Shown here: positions 1 to 6,019 of the stretch, piece after piece
Layout: each line of letters starts with the position of its first letter
How positions within the stretch are numbered: the first letter of the stretch is position 1
Origin: Bacteroidota bacterium
GTDB lineage: Bacteria; Bacteroidota; Bacteroidia; 2-12-FULL-35-15
Direction of reading: 5' to 3'
DNA length: 6,019 bases
Assembly: GCA_023251855.1 (NCBI GenBank)
Contig: JAHEYA010000166.1
Coordinates: 1 to 6,019 of the forward strand
Program-made: the position numbers and the translations under genes
The notes under the pieces: generated by a model
The model's input: the letters and a program-made list of their open reading frames with translations, nothing else
Databases searched by the model: none
What the model was told of the DNA's origin: nothing

Positions 1-1
1 G

Positions 2-532
2 AATGATAAACTTTGCATTATGCTAGAATGTTCTAAAGAAGAACTGATGGAGAAAAATATTTTTGATTTTATGGATGAAGAATGGCAATTGAGAGCCACA
101 CAGATAATTGAAAGTCAGAAAAATGAAACGTTAAAATCATTCGAATTCAAATTTATTACAAAAAGCAAGAAAGTATTGTGGGTGAGCATTTCGTCCAATG
201 CATTTTTCTCTGCCGATAAAAAATATGTTGGTGCAATGGCAATGATTACAGATATTACTGAGAAAAGAAATGCTGAACTTGAAAAGAAAGAATACATCAA
301 AGGATTAGAAGAAATTATGTTTATGACCTCACATGAAGTGAGGCAACCTATTGCACATATTATTTCTTGTGCCAATCTTTTGGATGAAAATGATTCGATT
401 GATGAAATAGCCAAATTGATTCACTATATAAAAGAATCAGCCCTTTCGCTCGATTCTTTTACTAGAAAACTTACTGTATTTGTTGATAAAATGCAGAAAA
501 TGGATTTTCGGAAGCAGAAGCAATTGCTTTAA
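2..532 (+). CDS. PAS domain / HisKA-like (H-box) sensory protein, 5'-truncated by window edge
   Basis: This is the C-terminal end of a sensory protein, probably a signal-transduction component of the histidine-kinase type. The frame is open from base 2, so the true start lies left of the window; the ATG at 20 falls inside the PAS fold and is unlikely to be the start. Counting from that ATG, residues 1 to about 80 read as the second half of a PAS domain, ending in the usual VGAMAMITDITEKR exit strand. A short charged helix follows (about 81-98), then an H-box, SHEVRQPIAHI, with the candidate phospho-acceptor His105 (bases 332-334), then the second helix of a dimerisation hairpin (about 121-155). 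The protein stops 15 residues later. No HATPase_c N, G1 or G2 boxes follow, so the visible part cannot phosphorylate itself. Short PAS/H-box proteins of this kind are, from memory, common in Bacteroidota. I infer that it may need a partner kinase or act as a receiver of phosphate. Domain call is firm, function is not. Confidence 0.8.
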   Translation, partial: NDKLCIMLECSKEELMEKNIFDFMDEEWQLRATQIIESQKNETLKSFEFKFITKSKKVLWVSISSNAFFSADKKYVGAMAMITDITEKRNAELEKKEYIKGLEEIMFMTSHEVRQPIAHIISCANLLDENDSIDEIAKLIHYIKESALSLDSFTRKLTVFVDKMQKMDFRKQKQLL

Positions 533-780
533 AAAAACAATGTAAATCATTTTCTTTATACGCAATTCTAGATAATAATTCTTTGATAGCAACATTTGGC
601 GCCTTTTCGCTTCTAATCAAGATACCACATGTTCGCTTCTGCTCGTTTCTGCTCATTTAGCCCTTTGACTTCTGCAAGAAGGATAGTTAAAAAATTTGCT
701 AAATTAGTGGTCGTTAAATCAAATTACAAGATGTACTTAGGCGATGGTATATGGAAACGGAAACTTGAAGAGGCTTCGAT

Positions 781-806
781 TGGTGTGCGGTTTTGGTGTG
801 CGATTT
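781..806. repeat. 13-bp imperfect tandem repeat, two copies
   Basis: TGGTGTGCGGTTT (781-793) is followed at once by TGGTGTGCGATTT (794-806), differing at one base. The tail of the second copy starts an 11-bp direct repeat, GATTTTGCGCT, that recurs at 833-843. The block lies about 55 bases upstream of the recognisable part of the tRNA-Phe fragment. No function is evident; it may reflect slippage or a decayed mobile-element end. Confidence 0.5.
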
Positions 807-861
807 TGCGCTCCTTTTGCAATATTTTGTCTGATTTTGCGCTGAAATGCTTACTTTTACG

Positions 862-920
862 GGTGGAGCGGGGTGCTGAAAATCCTTGTGTCACTGGTTC
901 GATTCCAGTGGGTACCACCA
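862..920 (+). pseudogene. tRNA-Phe(GAA) 3' fragment, 5' half missing or degenerate
   Basis: From 876 the sequence reads as a tRNA 3' half in order: anticodon loop CTGAAAA (876-882, anticodon GAA at 878-880), 3' anticodon strand TCCTT (883-887), variable loop GTGTC (888-892), a perfect T arm ACTGG-TTCGATT-CCAGT (893-909), 3' acceptor strand GGGTACC (910-916), discriminator A and encoded CCA (918-920). Upstream, GGTGGAGC (862-869) resembles the D-arm end GGTAGAGC at exactly canonical spacing. However, the expected 5' anticodon strand AAGGA is GGGTG, which does not pair with TCCTT. There is also no D-stem partner at normal spacing and no GGTACCC-like 5' acceptor strand. I therefore call a pseudogene or a tRNA 3' end duplicated by integration of a mobile element (att-type scar), not a working tRNA. 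The match to Bacteroidota tRNA-Phe is from memory, not from a search. Confidence 0.75.
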
Positions 921-928
921 TAGAAATC

Positions 929-962
929 AAGCCCTTGCGAAAAAAACAGGAGCTTCTTTTTT
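929..962 (+). terminator. Weak Rho-independent terminator-like hairpin after the tRNA fragment
   Basis: AAGCCC (929-934) can pair with GG-A-GCTT (949-955), giving four pairs, a bulged A and two further pairs, around a 14-base A-rich loop. After one C comes a run of six T (957-962). It begins 8 bases after the tRNA CCA, where the terminator of a tRNA gene would be expected. The stem is short and bulged, so this is a tentative call. Confidence 0.3.
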
Positions 963-1200
963 GGATGATGTGCGATATTTTTGAAATTGTCGTCATTTTT
1001 TTTATCCTTTCACCGATGATTTAAAATACTTTAAAATTGCTCAACCTTTGTTTACCACTTATTTTCAAAGAACGGAACTAGCAACTTGAGTTAAAATTTA
1101 GATTGTAACTCCATTAGTAAAGCATTTCGTGATACATTATTAAAAACAATAACAATTATTTCGTAATATTACAGTCTTATTATTTTATTAATCGGACAAA

Positions 1201-4191
1201 ATGAAAACAAAAAAAAATTCACTCAAAATATACCGGGCTTTCGGAATAATTTTATTATCTGTATTTATATCTACAGGGGGATTCGGTCAGGTTATTCCCA
1301 ACGGAAAGTTTGATAACGCATCAGAGCTTACTACCAAATACACCGTTCCGTTTGTGATGCCTGACAGCGTTATTTTGATGACAGATATTTTTCTGCCTAT
1401 TGTTCAGGATTCCTTAGTGGTAATGGTTGATATTGATGGAGCCGGTCCTTTGCCGCCTCAGCCAATAGAGCTTATACAAAATCACACCCAGATATTAATA
1501 TACGACACGCTCAACGGTCAACCCAACCCTAATATTTATAAACTGCCGCTTATTTTTTCTCGCACACCTTATAACAAAGGCAGCCAAACCCAGGCGGGAG
1601 GATTGATAGGATTGCTTGGGTACGGCTTTGCAATGCAGGATATGCGCGGGCGTTACACTTCAGAGGGTGTTTATCTGCCACTGTACAGTGATGGCTGGAA
1701 TAAAAATCCCTATCACCCTAATACCCGTCACATATTGGATGTTACCCCGCTGAGCGACCCGAAAAATGGTAATAGGCACGAGGATGGTTACAACAGCATA
1801 CAATTTATTTTAAATAAACTGAAAAGAAATTATGATTTGAATAATGACGGCATTATTGATACCGTTGATTTTATGTTTAACGGAAGAATAGGCACCTATG
1901 GCGCTTCTGCTCTCGGCTACAACCAGTATCAGGAAGCCGCGGCTCATAAAATAGACCCCACTGTACCCGGGCTAAAATGTTTATTGCCCATAGTGGGTCC
2001 CTTAGAGTTTTTTAAAAGTACCGGTTATCACAATGGTGTTTTCAGAGACCGACTGGTCACCGGCTGGCTCAAAGGCCAGATATTTACCGGCACCGATGCT
2101 TTAACAGAGTTCCAGGATTCGACTCAGATTGCGAACGACAACGATATTCAAAACGCGATACACAGCTCTGCTGATTATGGCATGCCCAACAAATTTGTTG
2201 CGGCCAACACCACTATTGACCATTTTTCGGCATACCGTTATTATGATTTAAGCGGCAACCTGGGACCTGCCGGTTATTACCCAAGCTCCATAGGCAGAAA
2301 AGATATGGACGGAAGCAGAGCAATGGTAGACCAAAGTGGAGAAGGTGATATAAACGGGGCCACAAGCCGGTACACAAATTTGGAAGTGCCGATTTATAAT
2401 CTTACTGGCTGGTGGGATATATTTATTGACGGGCAAATAGAATCGAGAAATTATGTTCAAAAATATATAAGCAATACCTACGGAAATAAAAAGCTGCAGA
2501 AAATAGTGATCGGACCATGGGCTCACCAGACAATAGGTTCCCGCGAAACAGGTGATATGAAAGGCGTAAACAAGTATAAACCGAATGTAGCCAACGGTTT
2601 AGGCGCTAATGTGTCGGGCGAAACCGTAACACTATCTGTGTCGGAACTTTTAAAGTCTGATTTTGTTACCTGGTATCGTTATAACCTCAACTACAACCCT
2701 GACCAATACCTTGGCGACCCCAAGTTTATGATACCCGAAAGCCACAAGTGGCAATCTGTATTAGGTGGCCTTGCTTATGTAAGAGTCCCATCCCAAAATT
2801 TTAAAATGACTTATTATCAATTTTTAAACTATATGAACGGTACGGATAGTTTGAAAAATCTGCACTATGAGCTTGTAAAGATGTCGCCACTGGATACTAC
2901 TTCAGGAGTAATCAGCGTTCCTCCTACCGGTCAATCCCAGATAGGAGGCTTAGATAATACCCATATAGACCCTGTGCCTTTTAAGGACTATGCCAACTCT
3001 GTTCCCAATGTTCGTTTTTATGTGGTGGGTCCCATTAATGACAGTATTTCGGAAAATGAAACTGTTGGAAACTATTGGTTCTCTGCAAATACTTTTCCGA
3101 TAACTACCGATATCAGTAAACAAAAAATGTATTTGCATAACAACGGAACTCTCAATCAATTTGCCCCGTCAGCAGATGAAGGATTTAAAATTTATGTACA
3201 CGACCCCGACAACCCTGTACTTACAGCCGGTGGCGGTAATATGATTGAGCAGGTGCCCAACACCAATGATGTAACGCAAGGACAGGTAGATTTGGCAAGC
3301 GCCAAGTACGCCCCTTATACAATGAACCGCCCGGGAGTTATTGCTTTCACCGGTGAAGCTATTCAGGATTCATTGTCTATCATAGGATTCCCTGTTGCCA
3401 CCTTGTATGCGAAATCAAGTCCGGCAAGCATCAGCAGCGGTCCTACCGATACCGATTTTATGGTTCGTATATTAGATGTGTATCCTGACGGCAGAGAACT
3501 CTTTGTGGTAGAAGGCGCAGTAAATGCAAGAGCGCGGGAATATGCAAAAAATTTAGTTGAGCATCCCGAAATGGACGAAAATTATCCTTTCCCAAATGAC
3601 CTCACTCCTTTTACAAACATAAACATCGGTCAGATATATGAGTATAAATTCAAATTTTTCCCTATTGCTTATACCTGGGGAAAAAATCACCGGATAAAAA
3701 TTTTAATAAGCAGCAGTAACTTTACCCGTTTCCAGGTAAATCCCAATATCCCGATTGCTGACGGAGAATTTTTCAGAAGAAAACCGGGTGACGGACAAGG
3801 CACCAATAAAACTCCGGACGGAAGTTTTATGATGCCGAGAGTTGCTGTACAGCGGGTAGCTTTTGCTCCTCAATATCCCACAAACATTGAGCTTCCTGTT
3901 TACCATGGGGTTTACGTTTCAAACAACAGCAAAAACAATCTTTCCTCTGATATGAATGTGCTGGTTTATCCTAATCCGGCTTCGGAATTTGTAAACATTT
4001 ATGTTTCTAAAAAATCAGAATATAAAGTTGCTTTGTTCGACCTGACAGGCAAGCGCATGCTGCAATCTGTAGTTTTTAATGAGGAAATAAAAATAAATGT
4101 GGAAGAAATTCCTGCAGGGATTTACTTTGTTGAAGTAACAGACAATAAAACCAATGAAAAAATTACTAAGAAATGTGTGATAAACAAATAA
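1201..4191 (+). CDS. Secreted CocE/NonD-family (S15, X-Pro dipeptidyl-peptidase-like) hydrolase with T9SS sorting tail
   Basis: An exported serine hydrolase, 996 residues. Residues 1-29 form a signal peptide (KTKK, then a hydrophobic core), probably cut before Gln30. The catalytic alpha/beta domain shows RTPYNKG (oxyanion-type Tyr124), the QDMRGR...SEG signature (146-156), nucleophile Ser236 in GASALG, Asp406 in TGWWDIF and His442 in GPWAH, matching the Ser-Asp-His triad of CocE and PepX relatives. Residues about 603-890 fit the beta-sandwich C-terminal domain (VRFYVVG, DTDFMVRILDVYPDG, HRIKILISSS). Residues about 917-996 are a type A Por sorting domain (VYPNPA...PAGIYFVEV), so the protein should leave by the type IX system and be surface-bound or released. 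It is far longer than CocE (574 residues) because of the tail and of insertions at about 66-114, 207-225 and 505-600. Residues 212-223 form an EF-hand-like loop. The ATG at 1201 is chosen because the signal peptide starts there. It is not preceded by a Shine-Dalgarno sequence. Substrate (peptide, ester or amide) cannot be read from sequence. Probably cotranscribed with the receptor gene that follows. Confidence 0.93.
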   Translation: MKTKKNSLKIYRAFGIILLSVFISTGGFGQVIPNGKFDNASELTTKYTVPFVMPDSVILMTDIFLPIVQDSLVVMVDIDGAGPLPPQPIELIQNHTQILIYDTLNGQPNPNIYKLPLIFSRTPYNKGSQTQAGGLIGLLGYGFAMQDMRGRYTSEGVYLPLYSDGWNKNPYHPNTRHILDVTPLSDPKNGNRHEDGYNSIQFILNKLKRNYDLNNDGIIDTVDFMFNGRIGTYGASALGYNQYQEAAAHKIDPTVPGLKCLLPIVGPLEFFKSTGYHNGVFRDRLVTGWLKGQIFTGTDALTEFQDSTQIANDNDIQNAIHSSADYGMPNKFVAANTTIDHFSAYRYYDLSGNLGPAGYYPSSIGRKDMDGSRAMVDQSGEGDINGATSRYTNLEVPIYNLTGWWDIFIDGQIESRNYVQKYISNTYGNKKLQKIVIGPWAHQTIGSRETGDMKGVNKYKPNVANGLGANVSGETVTLSVSELLKSDFVTWYRYNLNYNPDQYLGDPKFMIPESHKWQSVLGGLAYVRVPSQNFKMTYYQFLNYMNGTDSLKNLHYELVKMSPLDTTSGVISVPPTGQSQIGGLDNTHIDPVPFKDYANSVPNVRFYVVGPINDSISENETVGNYWFSANTFPITTDISKQKMYLHNNGTLNQFAPSADEGFKIYVHDPDNPVLTAGGGNMIEQVPNTNDVTQGQVDLASAKYAPYTMNRPGVIAFTGEAIQDSLSIIGFPVATLYAKSSPASISSGPTDTDFMVRILDVYPDGRELFVVEGAVNARAREYAKNLVEHPEMDENYPFPNDLTPFTNINIGQIYEYKFKFFPIAYTWGKNHRIKILISSSNFTRFQVNPNIPIADGEFFRRKPGDGQGTNKTPDGSFMMPRVAVQRVAFAPQYPTNIELPVYHGVYVSNNSKNNLSSDMNVLVYPNPASEFVNIYVSKKSEYKVALFDLTGKRMLQSVVFNEEIKINVEEIPAGIYFVEVTDNKTNEKITKKCVINK
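3949..4188 (+). other. Type IX secretion C-terminal sorting domain (Por tail, type A) of the hydrolase
   Basis: Residues about 917-996 of the hydrolase. The domain opens with VLVYPNPASEFVNIYV, continues with VALFDLTGKRM, then PAGIYFVEV and a closing Lys-rich strand ending VINK. This order is typical of the type A sorting domain recognised by the T9SS translocon, which is usually removed by the PorU-type sortase after passage through the outer membrane. A Ser/Asn/Lys-rich linker (about 907-916) joins it to the beta-sandwich domain. Confidence 0.9.
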
Positions 4192-4219
4192 GATATAAGA
4201 TGTGGGATATAAGATGTGA
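4192..4219. repeat. 14-bp tandem repeat (two units) spanning the hydrolase/receptor junction
   Basis: GATATAAGATGTGG (4192-4205) is followed directly by GATATAAGATGTGA (4206-4219); only the last base differs. The first unit begins right after the hydrolase stop codon and carries the ATG (4200-4202) used to start the receptor gene. The ATG in the second unit (4214) runs straight into TGA. Short AT-rich repeats of this look (GATATAAGATGTG) are, from memory, dispersed between genes in many Bacteroidota genomes. I could not test for other genomic copies; there are none elsewhere in this window. Confidence 0.85.
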
Positions 4220-6019
4220 GACAAAAAAGGTCCGCTACATCCTGCTACTTGTTTTAAGCTTCGTTCTGCTAACAACATTTTCAAATGCGCAGGCGCAGAA
4301 GATTTCCGGTAAACTTACCGATAAGAACACCAACCAACCGCTTGGCTTTGCAAACATTGTTGTAAAAGGCTCCGCTACGGGTGTTACCGCTGACGCAAAC
4401 GGCAATTATGAACTCAATATTGATTTTGCTGATAAGCAAGAAATGACCCTACTGGTTTCATACGTAGGGTACAGCCTAAATGAAGTTCTTGTAAAAAAAG
4501 GTGCAACAACATTAAATATTATTCTGGAACCAACGGTTGTTTTTGGGAAAGAAATAGTGGTAACAGGCTCGAGGGTAAGCGAAACTATTCAGGAATCTTC
4601 GGCTTCTATTCAGAAAATAAATTCTACTGAAATCAAACAGGCTGCTTCGGGCGATTTTTATGAAAGTATGGGAAACCTCAAAGGGGTGGATATAAACCAG
4701 TCTAGTTTGGGTTTTAAGGTTGTGAATATGCGGGGTTTTAACACCACCTCTCCGGTAAGAATAGTGCAGTTTATTGATGGTATGGATAATCAGGCCCCCG
4801 GACTCAACTTCCCGGTTGGCAATTTAGTGGGTGCAAGTGATATTGATTTACAAAGCGTAGAGATTATAACGGGTGCTGCATCGGCATTATACGGTCCTAA
4901 TGCTTTTCAGGGCGTTGTGAGCATGAACACTAAAAATCCGTATGATTTCCCGGGAACAAGCGTACAGCTTAAAGGTGCAACAAACCAACTGGCAGAAGCT
5001 CAGCTGCGTTATGCGCAACCTCTCGGGAAAGACAAGAAATGGGCGGTAAAAATTACAGGGTCGTTTAATCGCGCCAACGATTGGGTAGCAAACGACCCAT
5101 TGGCGAATAATTATGGAGCTATTTCTACCACACAGGATTTGAGTGCAATTGTCAGAAGCCTTAAATACAGTAGCGATCCGGCTAAAGCCGAAACATTTAC
5201 TAAAATAAACGACTGGCTTGATTTTAACCAGGAAGGATTCAGGGGCTTGGGTAAAAAACTCATCACAGCTCCGGGTTATATGGAATCGTCTTTATCTGAC
5301 AATAAAACAAAGAGCGTTAAACTCGGAGCTGAACTTCATTACAAATTCAGCGACAGCCTGCAGGCATCGTATGTTTACAAGTACGGCCAGGGAACAGCAG
5401 TTTACCAAGGATCAAACCGCTACAGCATCAACAACATTCAGTTTCATCAGCATAAGGTGGAGCTTAAAGGGAAACGATTTTTTTTGAAAGCGTATGAAAC
5501 TATTGAAAATGCCGGAGACTCTTACGACATTGTTTTTACCGGAATCAATATTTCAAAAGCCGGAGTACCTAATTATATTTCCAGCTACTTGAGCACCTAT
5601 TTTAATACCCTTTCGGGCTACACCAATACATTTCATGATAATTTACAAAGCTGGATGGTTGATTCGGCAACTGCCAAAGCCAACGTTTCGGCAACTTCGG
5701 GCTGGTATCAGTCAGGAACTGCTGCATTTGATTCAGTAAAAAATAAAAGTATCAAAGACCCCCATTTATCAACCGGGTCCAAGTTTCTTGATAAATCATC
5801 ACTCACACATTTCGAGGGACAGTATAATTTTAATTTTAAGTTTGCCGATGTTATTGCCGGTGAATCTGTGAGATTATATAATCCGAAATCTTTCGGAACT
5901 ATTTTCCGCGATACGCTGGTCAACAGGTTTGACACATTAGCAGATGGAAGCGAAAATACAAATGGAAAATATGTAGATATTTCAACTTATGAAATCGGAG
6001 GTTTTGTACAGGCAAGTAA
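4200..6019 (+). CDS. TonB-dependent outer-membrane receptor with CarboxypepD_reg-like domain, 3'-truncated by window edge
   Basis: A ligand-gated outer-membrane importer driven by TonB-ExbBD; 606 codons are visible without a stop, and the frame passes through the final TAA-looking bases out of phase. Residues 9-33 form a signal peptide (KKVR, then a Leu-rich core, probable cut near Ala30-Gln31). Residues about 34-111 are a CarboxypepD_reg-like beta-sandwich (ISGKLTDKNTNQPLGFANI, ADANGNYEL, VSYVGY). EIVVTGSR at 118-125 is the TonB-box region, and about 126-246 is the plug (VVNMRGFNTTSP, IDGMDNQAPG, SVEIITGAASALYGPNAFQGVV). The barrel begins near 253 and about 350 residues of it are present. 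The plug resembles siderophore- or vitamin-type receptors more than SusC, and no SusD gene is visible. The start is ATG 4200, inside the 14-bp repeat; the only other upstream in-frame ATG noted (4173) overlaps the hydrolase gene, and none exists between 4200 and the signal peptide core. The gene starts 8 bases after the hydrolase stop, suggesting an operon. The ligand is unknown. Confidence 0.92.
   Translation, partial: MWDIRCETKKVRYILLLVLSFVLLTTFSNAQAQKISGKLTDKNTNQPLGFANIVVKGSATGVTADANGNYELNIDFADKQEMTLLVSYVGYSLNEVLVKKGATTLNIILEPTVVFGKEIVVTGSRVSETIQESSASIQKINSTEIKQAASGDFYESMGNLKGVDINQSSLGFKVVNMRGFNTTSPVRIVQFIDGMDNQAPGLNFPVGNLVGASDIDLQSVEIITGAASALYGPNAFQGVVSMNTKNPYDFPGTSVQLKGATNQLAEAQLRYAQPLGKDKKWAVKITGSFNRANDWVANDPLANNYGAISTTQDLSAIVRSLKYSSDPAKAETFTKINDWLDFNQEGFRGLGKKLITAPGYMESSLSDNKTKSVKLGAELHYKFSDSLQASYVYKYGQGTAVYQGSNRYSINNIQFHQHKVELKGKRFFLKAYETIENAGDSYDIVFTGINISKAGVPNYISSYLSTYFNTLSGYTNTFHDNLQSWMVDSATAKANVSATSGWYQSGTAAFDSVKNKSIKDPHLSTGSKFLDKSSLTHFEGQYNFNFKFADVIAGESVRLYNPKSFGTIFRDTLVNRFDTLADGSENTNGKYVDISTYEIGGFVQAS

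Larger units (their letters stand above)
533..1200. other. Long intergenic region with a tRNA relic and short repeats, no convincing protein gene
   Basis: These 668 bases separate the sensor gene from the hydrolase gene. Two open frames cross the area (629-1024 on plus, 724-996 on minus), but both run through the tRNA-Phe fragment and have no recognisable protein content, so I do not call them. Visible structure: a 10-bp imperfect tandem repeat at 637-656 (9 of 10 bases equal), a 13-bp imperfect tandem repeat at 781-806, an 11-bp direct repeat GATTTTGCGCT at 802-812 and 833-843, the tRNA fragment ending at 920, a weak terminator-like hairpin at 929-962, and a 10-bp palindrome at 1163-1172. 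The hydrolase promoter should lie in the AT-rich 1020-1200 stretch. I looked for the Bacteroidota -7 element TAnnTTTG with a TTG near -33 and found no clean, properly spaced pair. Confidence 0.7.

Noticed and set aside
487..660. Open stretch in another plus frame overlapping the sensor's end (reads ENGFSEAEAIALKKQ), considered as a frameshifted continuation
   Set aside because: The sensor's own frame ends where short PAS/H-box proteins usually end, the alternative frame shows no HATPase motifs, and it has no suitable start.
862..920. A complete functional tRNA-Phe
   Set aside because: The 5' anticodon strand GGGTG does not pair with TCCTT, and no 5' acceptor strand matching GGGTACC lies at the right distance.
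724..996. 90-codon open frame on the minus strand
   Set aside because: VPTGIEPVTQGFSAP is the familiar spurious peptide produced by translating the antisense of a tRNA 3' end; nothing else in it looks like a protein.
629..1024. 131-codon open frame on the plus strand
   Set aside because: It runs through the tRNA-Phe fragment (GAENPCVTGSIPVGTT is the tRNA 3' half translated), has low-complexity Phe/Leu/Ser-rich ends and no recognisable domain or start context.
1043..1050. AACCTTTG as a Bacteroidota -7 promoter element
   Set aside because: It misses the first T of TAnnTTTG and has no TTG at the right distance upstream; the nearest TTG (1037-1039) is only three bases away.
4192..4219. A CRISPR-like array
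   Set aside because: The two 14-bp units abut with no spacer and are too short and too few.
5218..5487. 89-codon open frame on the plus strand inside the receptor gene
   Set aside because: It is out of phase with the continuous receptor frame, whose barrel-type sequence runs through the whole stretch; it is a shadow frame.
6017..6019. TAA at the very end of the window as the receptor stop codon
   Set aside because: In the receptor frame the last bases read GCA-AGT-AA, so the TAA is out of phase and the gene continues past the edge.

Overview
The window looks like chromosomal DNA of a member of the Bacteroidota. The main evidence is a secreted hydrolase with a C-terminal type IX secretion (Por) sorting tail, a TonB-dependent receptor that opens with a CarboxypepD_reg-like domain, a PAS/H-box sensor fragment of a style common in that phylum, and no Shine-Dalgarno sequences at the starts. 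I could not place it below phylum level.

Layout: (1) 2-532 is the 3' end of a PAS plus HisKA-like sensory gene that enters from the left edge and stops without an ATPase domain. (2) 533-1200 holds no convincing protein gene. It contains short degenerate tandem repeats and, at about 862-920, the 3' half of a tRNA-Phe(GAA) gene (anticodon loop to CCA) whose 5' half is missing or degenerate. This may be a relic of integration into a tRNA gene. A weak hairpin plus T-run follows it. (3) 1201-4191 encodes a 996-residue exported alpha/beta hydrolase of the CocE/NonD / X-Pro dipeptidyl-peptidase (S15) type, with a visible Ser-Asp-His triad, a beta-sandwich C-terminal domain and a T9SS tail. (4) 4192-4219 is a 14-bp repeat present twice in tandem. 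It contains the start codon of the next gene. (5) 4200 to the right edge is a TonB-dependent outer-membrane receptor (606 codons visible, open at the window end): signal peptide, CarboxypepD_reg-like domain, plug and the beginning of the barrel.

The hydrolase and the receptor are on the same strand, 8 bases apart, and probably cotranscribed. A reasonable but unproven reading is that the hydrolase cleaves an ester, amide or peptide substrate outside the cell or on its surface, and the receptor imports a product or related ligand. The sensor fragment lies beyond 668 bases of gene-free DNA, is visibly poorer in GC, and need not be connected to the pair.

I found no CRISPR array, transposase, toxin-antitoxin pair or clearly new system. 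The items most worth a second look are the tRNA remnant, the repeat-borne start codon, and the EF-hand-like loop next to the hydrolase nucleophile.
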